A DNA stretch of 64,000 nt. Origin: Crossiella sp. SN42 (lineage in GTDB: Bacteria > Actinomycetota > Actinomycetes > Mycobacteriales > Pseudonocardiaceae). Below, piece after piece: positions 44,746 to 52,182 of this stretch. The position numbers were made by a program, and so were the translations under genes. Every line of letters starts with the position of its first letter. Positions within the stretch are counted from its first letter, which is position 1. The notes beneath the pieces are model-generated. The model saw nothing but the letters and a program-made list of their open reading frames with translations, was not told the DNA's origin and searched no databases. The stretch spans positions 186,001-250,000 of the forward strand of contig NZ_JAMHIV010000004.1 of the NCBI RefSeq assembly GCF_023897065.1, given 5' to 3'.

Positions 44746-45093
44746 GCGGTCGGCAGCGATCCGGTCGATCGGTAACAGGATGCCGTCGAGGATGACGTAG
44801 ACCTTGCGCGTGGCTATCCGTGTCGCGCCGGCCAGGTCCGGGGCGAGGCCCGCCAGGAGTTGGACCGCCTCGTGGATGTAACGACAGACGGTAGCCAGGC
44901 CGACGCGGAACCCGGCGGCAAGGCGGGTGTAGGTGTCACCACAGCGCAGGTGGACCAGGACAAGCAAGGCTTGGCGGCCGGGGTCGAGATTCCGCCGCCT
45001 GCTGCCGATCCGCCATCGATGCGAGCTCAACTTCCGGGCGAGGAACCGGAGGTGCGAACTGGACAGGTCGATCGCGGGTGGGCAGACAAGCAC
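44746..45093 (-). pseudogene. Truncated IS5-type transposase (N-terminal part only)
   Basis: The minus-strand reading LDPGRQALLVLVHLRCGDTYTRLAAGFRVGLATVCRYIHEAV, then RKVYVILDGILLPIDRIAADR, is the HTH_Tnp_4 and start of DDE_Tnp_4 domain of IS5-family (IS112-like) transposases. The first catalytic Asp (LDG) is present, but similarity stops shortly after IAADR at about 44746, losing the rest of the catalytic domain. The end abuts the T4SS operon, so the element was probably truncated when the region to its right was inserted or deleted. Not expected to be active. Confidence 0.8.
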
Positions 45094-45307
45094 GCGAAGC
45101 TCTTGGTGATTGCCTTGCTCTTGGTCGAGAAGTCATCTACCAGGAGCTTCGCCAGTCTCCACCACGGCCGCAGCCCACACCGCCAGGTTGGAAAGAACTC
45201 ACTGACGGGCGACCACCAGCCACGTCCGACCCGAGCAGTGGCAGCTCGCGCAGACGCCCCCGACAGGTGCGGATCTGCCACATCCACCGCTCACTCAACC
45301 GGACGCC

Positions 45308-45336
45308 TTCACGCCTCGCGTTCGCTTCGCTACCGT
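45308..45336 (+). promoter_or_regulatory. Predicted promoter of the radical SAM operon
   Basis: TTCACG at 45308-45313 (four of six matches to TTGACA), a 17-base spacer and TACCGT at 45331-45336 (TANNNT type). Six bases separate the -10 from the ATG at 45343, so the transcript would begin at or next to that ATG. Confidence 0.45.
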
Positions 45337-45342
45337 GCGTAG

Positions 45343-45405
45343 ATGAGCTTGTGCTCCACGCAAGCCCTGATCAATGCGAAGGGGGCGCTAATTCTTTGTC
45401 TCTGA
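45343..45405 (+). CDS. Leu-rich 20-residue mini-ORF (leader peptide or precursor peptide)
   Basis: Encodes MSLCSTQALINAKGALILCL. Five of 20 codons are Leu, three of them near the end (CTA, CTT, CTC), including CTA and CTT that are rare in high-GC actinomycetes. It has no ribosome-binding site but starts where transcription from the predicted promoter would start, as in leaderless mRNAs. It lies 45 bases before the radical SAM gene. By analogy with the leuS leader on the other side of the cassette it may be a leucine-sensing leader peptide; alternatively it may be the substrate peptide of the radical SAM enzyme. Both are inference. Confidence 0.45.
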   Translation: MSLCSTQALINAKGALILCL

Positions 45406-45450
45406 CTGCTGCGCGCACTCGCTTATCTGACCAGGGAGATAGGAGTGAAC

Positions 45451-46881
45451 ATGTCCACCGCGATTCAAAATCTGCCGCCACTTCAGCAGCAAATCCTCCG
45501 GGAGAACTTCGACTACTCAAGCCCTTTCTATCGTGGCCGCGACCTGCATGCGATGCTCGACTGTGCATGCGCTCCGGAACTGCCCCTGGCATCTCCTCCG
45601 TTGCGAGGTATGCCGGTCCCGCAAGACGTACCGCTCAGCGTTCCGTTCAACGCGAAGCTTCGTGAAGAGTTCTTCGGTGGCATCCTGTACGACTGCGACC
45701 AGCACCGACACTACATGGTCGACTTGGCCGCGTACCGAATGCTTCGGGCTGCGACGCAGGGCGGGCGCATCGGACGCGAACTTGTGGCGGACACCGCTCG
45801 TGGCGGGGCAAGCGAGGCCACTCTCACCGCATTGGTGAGCAACGGCCTGCTCGCCCCGAATGCCAGCGCCAAGACCATCGAGCACTTCCCGGCACGCGAT
45901 CTTAGCTTCGACTACCTACAGAGCCCGATCATCGTCGAGGTCGAGGTCACCTACGGGTGCTTCCGTGCCTGCCGTCACTGCGCATATGAGTCATCGCCCG
46001 AGGCCCGCATGCCGAACGAACTGACGGCGGAGCAATGGGCGACGGTCTTCAGGAAGCTCGCCGACGCGGGTGTCCTCATCGTCCAGCTTACGGGCGGAGA
46101 TCCGCTCTTCCGGGATGACTCGTTCGACATCGTCGATGCCGCCGACGACGCCGGGCTCAGCGTCTACGTCCGTAGCGACACGGTGGCGCTCAACGCCGCC
46201 AACTTGAGCCGTATCAAGGGGCTACGCCACCTGTGGCACATCGGGACCAGCCTCGACGGTGCCGATGCAGCAACGCACGACTGGATACGCGGACGCGGCG
46301 CGTTTGACGTGTTCAAGCAGCGAGTCAGCGCCCTGGCGTTCGAGGGCGTCGACGTGTCGGTCGGGGCCACGCTCCACAAGAACAACTACACGACCCTCCG
46401 CCAGATGGGGCAGCTCTCGGCCGAACTGGGTGCGCAGTGGTTCGACATCGGCTTCCTGTCACCAGTCGGACGAGGCGTCAACCTGGAGCACCTTGTTCTG
46501 GACAGTGACGAGATCGCCCGGAGCCTCAATTCCTACCTGGACGGCATCCGAGCAGGCGAGTACGCACCGTCACACGCTCACTACCTACACCGTGCACAGC
46601 AAGACAAGCCGTTCGAGGACCTGGCCGAACTGGTCGACATGCTCCCCTACGTCACCGAATGGCCGTTCAGCCGGCTGCGCCTGAACCCCACGGGATCGTC
46701 CTACACCGCGGGCAAGCTCAAGGGTTCCGACTACGCGGGCGGATACAACGCGCTGAGCAACTCGATCGAACACATCTGGGATAACAGCCCGAACCTGCGG
46801 CAGCTCCGCCAGATCGGTGCTGGGCGGCGTGTTCACAGCCTTGACTATCGCCTCCTTCGTTCGAGCCACGAGTTCATGTGA
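45451..46881 (+). CDS. Radical SAM enzyme with PqqD-like N-terminal region
   Basis: About 476 aa. The radical SAM 4Fe-4S motif is CFRACRHC (CxxxCxxC) at about residues 169-176, preceded by VEVEVTYG. VLIVQLTGGDPLFRDDSF (GGxP-like) and VYVRSDTVALN follow. Residues about 70-140 (FGGILYDCDQHRHYMVDLAAYRMLRAAT...LTALVSNGLL) resemble a PqqD-like peptide-recognition winged helix, as in RiPP maturases. No SPASM/Twitch cysteines are seen at the C-terminus. The ATG at 45451 has AGGAG five bases upstream (a GTG at 45445 is possible). It heads a three-gene cassette with a methyltransferase and an M14 peptidase, so peptide modification is likely but unproven. Confidence 0.88.
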   Translation: MSTAIQNLPPLQQQILRENFDYSSPFYRGRDLHAMLDCACAPELPLASPPLRGMPVPQDVPLSVPFNAKLREEFFGGILYDCDQHRHYMVDLAAYRMLRAATQGGRIGRELVADTARGGASEATLTALVSNGLLAPNASAKTIEHFPARDLSFDYLQSPIIVEVEVTYGCFRACRHCAYESSPEARMPNELTAEQWATVFRKLADAGVLIVQLTGGDPLFRDDSFDIVDAADDAGLSVYVRSDTVALNAANLSRIKGLRHLWHIGTSLDGADAATHDWIRGRGAFDVFKQRVSALAFEGVDVSVGATLHKNNYTTLRQMGQLSAELGAQWFDIGFLSPVGRGVNLEHLVLDSDEIARSLNSYLDGIRAGEYAPSHAHYLHRAQQDKPFEDLAELVDMLPYVTEWPFSRLRLNPTGSSYTAGKLKGSDYAGGYNALSNSIEHIWDNSPNLRQLRQIGAGRRVHSLDYRLLRSSHEFM

Positions 46882-46901
46882 CCCATCCGTTCGATGACCG
46901 C

Positions 46902-46934
46902 AGCGTCCGGACGCCTCTCGGGCGTCCGGACGCT
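46902..46934 (+). terminator. 14-bp hairpin between the radical SAM and methyltransferase genes
   Basis: AGCGTCCGGACGCC pairs perfectly with GGCGTCCGGACGCT over a five-base loop. It lies 20 bases after the radical SAM stop and 17 bases before the methyltransferase start, so it may cause partial termination or set mRNA stability and expression ratio within the operon. Confidence 0.65.
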
Positions 46935-46951
46935 CGTGCATGGAGGAATTA

Positions 46952-47695
46952 GTGACCGAGAGCTTCGAGTTCCCAGGTGAGTACTACGAGATCATCCGGC
47001 GAGACTTCCGCAACCTGGCGGCCGAGACCGACTTTTTCGCCTCCTACCTGCCCAACGGCGGCCGGGTTCTGGACCTCGGCTGCGGAACGGGTACCAACCT
47101 CCGTGCCCTACACCAGCTCGGACACACCTGCATCGGCGTGGACCAGAGTCGCAGCTTCATCGACTACGCCAAGAACGCGGGCGGTGAGATCGAATACGTT
47201 CACGGGCGAGCGGTCGACTTCGAGACCAGCGAGAAGTTCGACCTCATCTACACCGTCTTCGTGACACTCAACTACCTACGGCGGGATGAGGTCGGACCAC
47301 TGCTTGCCAAGGTCCGTACCTGGCTACGACCTGGCGGCCGGTTTGTCGTGGACATCGGCCACATGCTCAACTTCGTGGACAGCTACCAGCCGTACATCAT
47401 CGCGCACCATAAGCACGACGGGGTCCTCATCACCCGTCTCATTCGCCACATGGTCAACGCGCACGAGGCCAACTGGCGACACGAGGAGACCCTCATCGTC
47501 CGGCAGCGAGACGACCAAGTCTCGATGTACGACAACTTCTTCGACCAGATGGCCCTGACCGCCCCGGAGCTTCGCAACCTGTTGCAGTGCGCCGGGTTGG
47601 AGGTCGTAGAAGAGTTCGGGAGCTTCCGCAAGGATCCGCCAGCACGGCAGGGCAAGGGACACCTGATCTTTGTCGCCGTTCACGCCGATGGATAA
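46952..47695 (+). CDS. Class I SAM-dependent methyltransferase
   Basis: About 247 aa. Motif I VLDLGCGTGTNLRAL at about residues 39-53 binds SAM; CIGVDQSRSFIDYA is motif II; FDLIYTVFVTLNYL (motif IV-like) and LRPGGRFVVDIGHMLNF (post-motif) follow. Substrate unknown. The GTG at 46952 is chosen because GGAGG lies five bases upstream; an ATG at 46940 is in frame but has no such site. Overlap of its stop with the next start (eight bases) shows coupled translation with the M14 peptidase. Confidence 0.9.
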   Translation: MTESFEFPGEYYEIIRRDFRNLAAETDFFASYLPNGGRVLDLGCGTGTNLRALHQLGHTCIGVDQSRSFIDYAKNAGGEIEYVHGRAVDFETSEKFDLIYTVFVTLNYLRRDEVGPLLAKVRTWLRPGGRFVVDIGHMLNFVDSYQPYIIAHHKHDGVLITRLIRHMVNAHEANWRHEETLIVRQRDDQVSMYDNFFDQMALTAPELRNLLQCAGLEVVEEFGSFRKDPPARQGKGHLIFVAVHADG

Positions 47696-48785
47696 GACCC
47701 GGGCCGCGCTGTTCCTGGAGACCTCGTTCCCCACCGGCAACGGCCTCGTCGTGATCCGCGACGACGAAGTCCTGCTGGATCGTGAGCTTCGCGATTCGAC
47801 GGGTGACCGGTGGTACTGGCACGTTCGAGCGACGGCCGCCCAGGACACCGAACTGCGGGTGCGCCTGGCAAGACCGCTGCTACTCGGTCAGTTCGGACCG
47901 GCGGCGCGAACAGCCGACGAGTATCACTGGCTGTGGCCCATCGCTGGACCGGACACCGCCTTCGATCTCCAGATCGCTGCGGGTACCACCGTCTACGCCA
48001 GCGCCACGATTCCCTATGGCGCGCACGAGATGGCTGGCTTTCGACGGCGGCTCGGCAGCGCGCTGTGGTGGGGAGACTTGACGACCAGCGAAGGCGGTCG
48101 AGGGGTCCCCGTGGTGAAGGTCCGTGCGCCGGAGTCGCGCCGCGTGATCCTGCTGACCGGCCGTCACCACGCCTGCGAAGCCATGGCGTCCTTCGTTCTG
48201 GAAGGGGCGATCGAAGAGTTCGTCGCCCTGCGGCGCGACGGAGACGCGACAGCCCGTACCTCCGAGCTGATCGCGCTGCCCATGATGGACGTGGACGGTG
48301 TCCACGATGGGGACCAAGGCAAGGCCCGAACGCCGTGGGACCATAACCGCGACTACGGGCCGACGAGCCGGTATCAGGCCGTCTCAGCGCTCCGCTCGAT
48401 GTTGGCGAACGAGCGACGCGCTGTGTACGCGCTCGATCTGCACACGCCTGGTCTTCGTGGGCCTATCGAGGAGCGGCCCTACGTCGTGGCCTCAGCCGAT
48501 CCTGGCGACGCCGAGACAGCCGCGGAACTGCTGAACCTGTTGAACGCCGCCGATGGCCGCGCGCGAGGCGGCTCGCGTTTACTGTTGTTCGAGTATGAGT
48601 GGAACTCGTCTTCGTCCTCGGGGCAGCGGTGCTGCGCCGCATGGCTACGAAGCCTGCCCTTGACGCGGCTGGCAACGACGATCGAGTACCCGAACGCGGT
48701 CGACCGGGGCCAGCCGATCAACCCAGCAGACGCGCGGGACTTCGGTGCGATCCTCATGCGCTCGCTGCTGACCATGGTCGAGTAG
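47688..48785 (+). CDS. M14-family zinc metallopeptidase
   Basis: About 365 aa. The zinc site is visible as HHACEA (HxxE, about residues 161-164) and LDLHTPG (third ligand His near 252); TIEYPNA near 335 supplies a Glu where M14 enzymes have the catalytic Glu. The N-terminal 140 residues form a beta-rich domain (RWYWHVRATAAQDTELRVRLARPLLLG), as in cytosolic-carboxypeptidase-like M14 enzymes. It likely trims or deconjugates a peptide or an amino-acid amide. The ATG overlaps the methyltransferase stop. Last gene of the cassette; a strong bidirectional hairpin follows. Confidence 0.85.
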   Translation: MDKTRAALFLETSFPTGNGLVVIRDDEVLLDRELRDSTGDRWYWHVRATAAQDTELRVRLARPLLLGQFGPAARTADEYHWLWPIAGPDTAFDLQIAAGTTVYASATIPYGAHEMAGFRRRLGSALWWGDLTTSEGGRGVPVVKVRAPESRRVILLTGRHHACEAMASFVLEGAIEEFVALRRDGDATARTSELIALPMMDVDGVHDGDQGKARTPWDHNRDYGPTSRYQAVSALRSMLANERRAVYALDLHTPGLRGPIEERPYVVASADPGDAETAAELLNLLNAADGRARGGSRLLLFEYEWNSSSSSGQRCCAAWLRSLPLTRLATTIEYPNAVDRGQPINPADARDFGAILMRSLLTMVE

Positions 48786-48795
48786 CGAGCGTTCG

Positions 48796-48830
48796 CGTGG
48801 TGGCCTGCGGCCCCTTGGCAGGCCACCACG
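48796..48830. terminator. 13-bp bidirectional terminator between convergent genes
   Basis: CGTGGTGGCCTGC pairs perfectly with GCAGGCCACCACG over a nine-base loop, between the M14 peptidase stop (48785) and the leuS stop (48839). Serves both transcripts. Confidence 0.75.
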
Positions 48831-48838
48831 CCCACAAC

Positions 48839-51370
48839 TCATCCCACGACGATGTTCACCAGCCGGCCCGGCACGACAACCACGCGCTTGACCGACCGGT
48901 CGCCGACCGCCTGCTCAACCTCTTCCAGTTGAAGCGCGGCCTCTCGGATAGCGTCCTCGGACGCGTCCTGGGGAACGCTGATACGGCCCCGCACCTTGCC
49001 GTTGACCTGACAGGCCAGCTGGACCGTCTCGGTGCGCAACAGCGCCTCGTCGGGCTCCGGCCATGGCTGCTTCCAGACGTGCTCGCCCGTAAGCATGTAG
49101 TAGCACTCGCTGGCCATATGCGGCGCGAACGGGAGCAACAGCGAGGCGGCGGTGCTTAGGGCGAACTTCACCGTGTCACGGTCGATGCCCTCCTGCAGGG
49201 CCTTGCTGCATTCGTTGGTCAGCTCCATCAACGCCGCGATGGCTGTGTTGAAAGCGAACCGGCCCGACATGTCATCGGTGACCTTCTTAACCGCCCACGC
49301 GACCTTCCGGCGCAGCGCGAGGTCAAGCTCAGGATCAGCCGCGCCGCCGATGGTGGCCAGCTCGGAGGTCGCCACCTGAGTCGTGAACCGCAACAACCGC
49401 CGCAGGAAGCGGTACACGCCCTCGACGCCCGTGTCCGACCAGTCAGCGCCGGCATCCGGCGGCCCCATGAACAGGACGTAGCACCTCGCCGTGTCGGCAC
49501 CGTACTTCTCGATGATCGTCCGAGGGGACACCACATTCCCCTTGGACTTCGACATCTTGGCACCGTTCCTGGTGATCATTCCCTGCGTGAACAGGGCACC
49601 GAAGGGCTCCTGAACCGGCAGGTGTCCGAGGTCGGCCAGCGCCTTGCACAGGAATCGCGAATACAGTAGATGCAAGATCGCGTGCTCGATGCCGCCGATG
49701 TACTGGTTGATCGGCATCCAGCGCTGTGCCGCGTCTATGCCCAACGGCGCCTGCTCGTTTTTCGGATCGCAGTAGCGCAGGTAGTACCAGGACGAGTCCA
49801 CGAAGGTATCCATCGTGTCGGTCTCGCGCCGGGCAGGTCCGTCGCAGTGCGGGCAGCGCGTAGCTACCCAATCCGCGGCAGCAGCCAGTGGAGACTTGCC
49901 CTTCGGGGTGTAGTCCTCGATGTCCGGAAGCCGCACGGGCAGCTGGTTCTCGGGCACCGGCACCAGGCCGCACGAGTCGCAGTAGACGACCGGGATCGGG
50001 CAGCCCCAGTACCGCTGCCGAGACAGCAACCAGTCGCGCAGCTTGTACTGCACAGTGGCTTTGCCGTGGTCTTGCTGCTCCAGCCACGCGATGATCGTCT
50101 TCTTCGCCTCGGCAACGCCCATCCCGTTCAGGAAGCCCGAGTTGATCGCTGGGCCCTCGGCGGTGTAAGCCTCGCCGTCGAAGCCCTCGCTCGTCTCGAC
50201 TGTCCGGATGATCGGCAGGCCAAAGGCGGCGGCGAAGTCCCAGTCCCGCTGGTCCTGGCCGGGCACGGCCATGATCGCGCCGGTACCGTAGCCCATCAGC
50301 ACATAGTCGGCGATGAACACGGGAATCTGCTCGCCGTTGACCGGGTTGGTGGCGTATCCGCCCGTGAACACCCCGGTCTTGTCCTTGCTCTCCTGGCGGT
50401 CCAGCTCGGACTTGAGACCGGTCGCCGTGCGGTACGCGGCCACCGCCTCGGCTGGTGTCGCCGCGCCCGCCGTCCACTGGCTGTCGACTCCGGACGGCCA
50501 GGCGTTTGGGACGATTTTGTCGACAAGAGGATGCTCAGGAGCCAGTACCAGGTACGTCGCGCCGAACACCGTGTCTGGCCGGGTCGTGAAGACCTCGATG
50601 TCGGTCCCACCAGCGGGGAACCGGATCGTAGAGCCCTCCGAGCGGCCGATCCAGTTCTGCTGCATCAGCTTGACGTGCGTGGGCCAGTCCAACCCGTCCA
50701 GGTCGTTCAGCAGCCTCTCCGCGTACTGAGTGATGCGGAAGAACCACTGCTCCAACTGCCGTTGCTCGACCAGGCTGCCGCAGCGTTCACAGCGCCCGTT
50801 CACGACCTGTTCGTTCGCCAGGACCGTCGCGTCCTTGGGGCACCAGTTGACGGCCGCCTGCTTGCGATACGCCAGTCCGGCCTTAAACAACTGGAGGAAG
50901 ATCCACTGAGTCCAGCGGTAGTACTCGGGAGAGTGCGTACTGATTTCGCGGGTCCAGTCGATCGAGATGCCCCACTGCTTGAACTGCTCCCGGAACGACG
51001 CGATCGACTCGTCCGTCGAGGTGCGCGGGTGCTTCCCAGTCCGGATGGCGTGATTCTCGGCGGGCAGACCGAAGGCGTCATACCCCATCGGGTGAAGCAC
51101 GTAGTAGCCCTGGCGACGCATGAAATGAGCCACGGCGTCGCCGACGGCGTAGTTCTTGAGGTGGCCAACGTGCGGCTCGCCGCTGGTGTACGGCAGCATC
51201 TCCAGCACGTATGCGGTCTTGTCCGCAGGGGCGGTGTTGGATACCTCCCAGGACCGCTCGTCACGCCACACGCGCTGCCAGCGCTCGTCGATGGCACGGG
51301 GGTCGAAGTCTTCGTCCGTACTGACGCCCGGGACCGCTCCGGTCATGCCTTCTGACCCTTCACCCACCAT
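48839..51370 (-). CDS. leuS: Leucyl-tRNA synthetase (short, non-housekeeping type)
   Basis: About 843 aa. Charges tRNA-Leu with leucine. Class I signatures: MLPYTSGEPHVGHLKNYA (HIGH box), KMSKSKGN (about residue 605), and an intact CP1 editing domain with TTRPDTVFGATY and GYGTGAIMAVPGQDQRDWDFA, including the conserved Asp. A zinc-type WCPKDATVLANEQV...CERCG and CDSCGLVPVP...CPHCDG are present. Actinobacterial housekeeping LeuRS are, from memory, about 950-970 aa, so this looks like an additional copy of another lineage. I use the ATG at 51370, with GAGGTGG eight bases upstream (a GTG at 51382 is possible). Expression appears controlled by an attenuator (51428-51512). It faces the radical SAM cassette. 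Confidence 0.97.
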   Translation of the reverse strand: MVGEGSEGMTGAVPGVSTDEDFDPRAIDERWQRVWRDERSWEVSNTAPADKTAYVLEMLPYTSGEPHVGHLKNYAVGDAVAHFMRRQGYYVLHPMGYDAFGLPAENHAIRTGKHPRTSTDESIASFREQFKQWGISIDWTREISTHSPEYYRWTQWIFLQLFKAGLAYRKQAAVNWCPKDATVLANEQVVNGRCERCGSLVEQRQLEQWFFRITQYAERLLNDLDGLDWPTHVKLMQQNWIGRSEGSTIRFPAGGTDIEVFTTRPDTVFGATYLVLAPEHPLVDKIVPNAWPSGVDSQWTAGAATPAEAVAAYRTATGLKSELDRQESKDKTGVFTGGYATNPVNGEQIPVFIADYVLMGYGTGAIMAVPGQDQRDWDFAAAFGLPIIRTVETSEGFDGEAYTAEGPAINSGFLNGMGVAEAKKTIIAWLEQQDHGKATVQYKLRDWLLSRQRYWGCPIPVVYCDSCGLVPVPENQLPVRLPDIEDYTPKGKSPLAAAADWVATRCPHCDGPARRETDTMDTFVDSSWYYLRYCDPKNEQAPLGIDAAQRWMPINQYIGGIEHAILHLLYSRFLCKALADLGHLPVQEPFGALFTQGMITRNGAKMSKSKGNVVSPRTIIEKYGADTARCYVLFMGPPDAGADWSDTGVEGVYRFLRRLLRFTTQVATSELATIGGAADPELDLALRRKVAWAVKKVTDDMSGRFAFNTAIAALMELTNECSKALQEGIDRDTVKFALSTAASLLLPFAPHMASECYYMLTGEHVWKQPWPEPDEALLRTETVQLACQVNGKVRGRISVPQDASEDAIREAALQLEEVEQAVGDRSVKRVVVVPGRLVNIVVG

Positions 51371-51427
51371 GGTTGTTGCCACCTCGGTTACGTCGCCGGT
51401 TCGCGACTGACATCAGCCGCGAACATG

Positions 51428-51451
51428 AAAAAACCCCTCGTATAAGAGGGG
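51428..51451 (-). terminator. Rho-independent terminator of the leuS attenuator
   Basis: On the minus strand CCCCTC pairs with GAGGGG around a six-base loop, followed immediately by six T. It stands between the leader peptide and the leuS start, so transcription would stop here unless an alternative structure forms. Confidence 0.85.
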
Positions 51452-51453
51452 TA

Positions 51454-51483
51454 GCCGTGCTGTCGCTGTCGCTTCAGCACGGC
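51454..51483 (-). promoter_or_regulatory. Antiterminator-capable hairpin of the leuS leader
   Basis: GCCGTGCTG (51475-51483) pairs perfectly with CAGCACGGC (51454-51462). The 5' arm contains the last codons and the stop of the leader peptide. Upstream GAGG can extend the helix by pairing with CCTC of the terminator stem, which would disrupt the terminator. A ribosome at the leader stop would mask the 5' arm; a ribosome stalled on the Leu codons would leave it free. This is the geometry of classical amino-acid attenuation. Confidence 0.65.
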
Positions 51484-51512
51484 CTCATAAGGAGCAGGAA
51501 GGCTCCGTTCAT
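51474..51512 (-). CDS. leuS leader peptide with three consecutive Leu codons
   Basis: Encodes MNGAFLLLMRPC and a TGA; the Leu codons are CTG, CTC and CTT. There is no ribosome-binding site, but the -10 box TACACT ends six bases before the ATG, so the transcript should begin at the ATG (leaderless). A small inverted repeat (GGAGC/GCTCC) spans the Leu codons. The peptide ends inside the 5' arm of the antiterminator hairpin. It should sense charged leucyl-tRNA by ribosome stalling. Confidence 0.7.
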   Translation of the reverse strand: MNGAFLLLMRPC

Positions 51513-51518
51513 ATCCAG

Positions 51519-51547
51519 AGTGTAGCGCTAGGTGACGACTCGGTCGC
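51519..51547 (-). promoter_or_regulatory. Predicted promoter of leuS and its leader
   Basis: Minus strand: -10 TACACT (complement of 51519-51524), 17-base spacer, weak -35 GCGACC (complement of 51542-51547; three of six matches). Spacing to the leader ATG is six bases. Confidence 0.45.
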
Positions 51548-51638
51548 AGCACCCCTACCACATAGCACCGTGCCAGCCAAGCGGCGTGTCTGTGGCACGT
51601 CGCGCGGGGTGCACGGCGTTCTGCCACGATATGGCGGC

Positions 51639-52157
51639 ATGACGGACGAGATCGTCGACCGCGAGGTCGAGCACGATGTTGCCTGGAGGATGACTGTCGA
51701 GCTGTTCAACCGTCCCACCTGGCCAACGGCCATGTGGAGCGGTTCGCCAGCCGACGCGGCACGTCAACTTTTCGAGTTCGGTGACGTCATCGTTGACCTT
51801 GTGAAGCCGGTCCGTGACCGGGCGCCGCTCGTTCTTGAGCACGCGATCCAACTTGTGAGGTCGGCCGTAGTCTGTGCGAGCCTGCTGGACGAGCACGATA
51901 TTGAGCGGATCAGTTCCGCCGATCGGGCAGGAGCACTCTGTGACAGCCTTGCCCCCTTCGTCGCGGTCGCCACCCGCGTGCTCAACGACCTTGCGGATCA
52001 GTTCGGTTTCCGAACTGTGCTCATGCCCAGCCCAGCGCAGCGCCGGAACCTATCCCTGGGTCATGAAGGGTTCGATCACCACGCGCTGAAGGACGGTATC
52101 CAGGCCCTCGTGTACTGGTCGGACGACAAGCGCCAGTCGCATCAGACGACCGTATGA
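51639..52157 (+). CDS. Hypothetical protein, divergent from leuS
   Basis: A 172-aa soluble, helical protein (MTDEIVDREVEHDVAWRMTVELFNRPTWPTAMWSGSPADAARQLFEF...). It contains PLVLEHAIQLVRSAVVCASLLDEHDIERI and a final GIQALVYWSDDKRQSHQ. I start it at the ATG of 51639, where the sequence becomes protein-like; no ribosome-binding site is visible, and the gene may be leaderless. It shares its upstream region with the divergent leuS leader. Family not recognised. Confidence 0.6.
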   Translation: MTDEIVDREVEHDVAWRMTVELFNRPTWPTAMWSGSPADAARQLFEFGDVIVDLVKPVRDRAPLVLEHAIQLVRSAVVCASLLDEHDIERISSADRAGALCDSLAPFVAVATRVLNDLADQFGFRTVLMPSPAQRRNLSLGHEGFDHHALKDGIQALVYWSDDKRQSHQTTV

Positions 52158-52182
52158 CCTGAGGAGCTCGGCCCTCGTCGCG

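Noticed and set aside
44860-45342. Plus-strand frame across the truncated transposase
   Set aside because: Antisense to the recognisable transposase reading; no domain.
49670-51355. Very long plus-strand open frame opposite leuS
   Set aside because: Antisense shadow of the high-GC leuS gene: Val/Arg/Leu-rich composition and no ribosome-binding site, while leuS has all family motifs.
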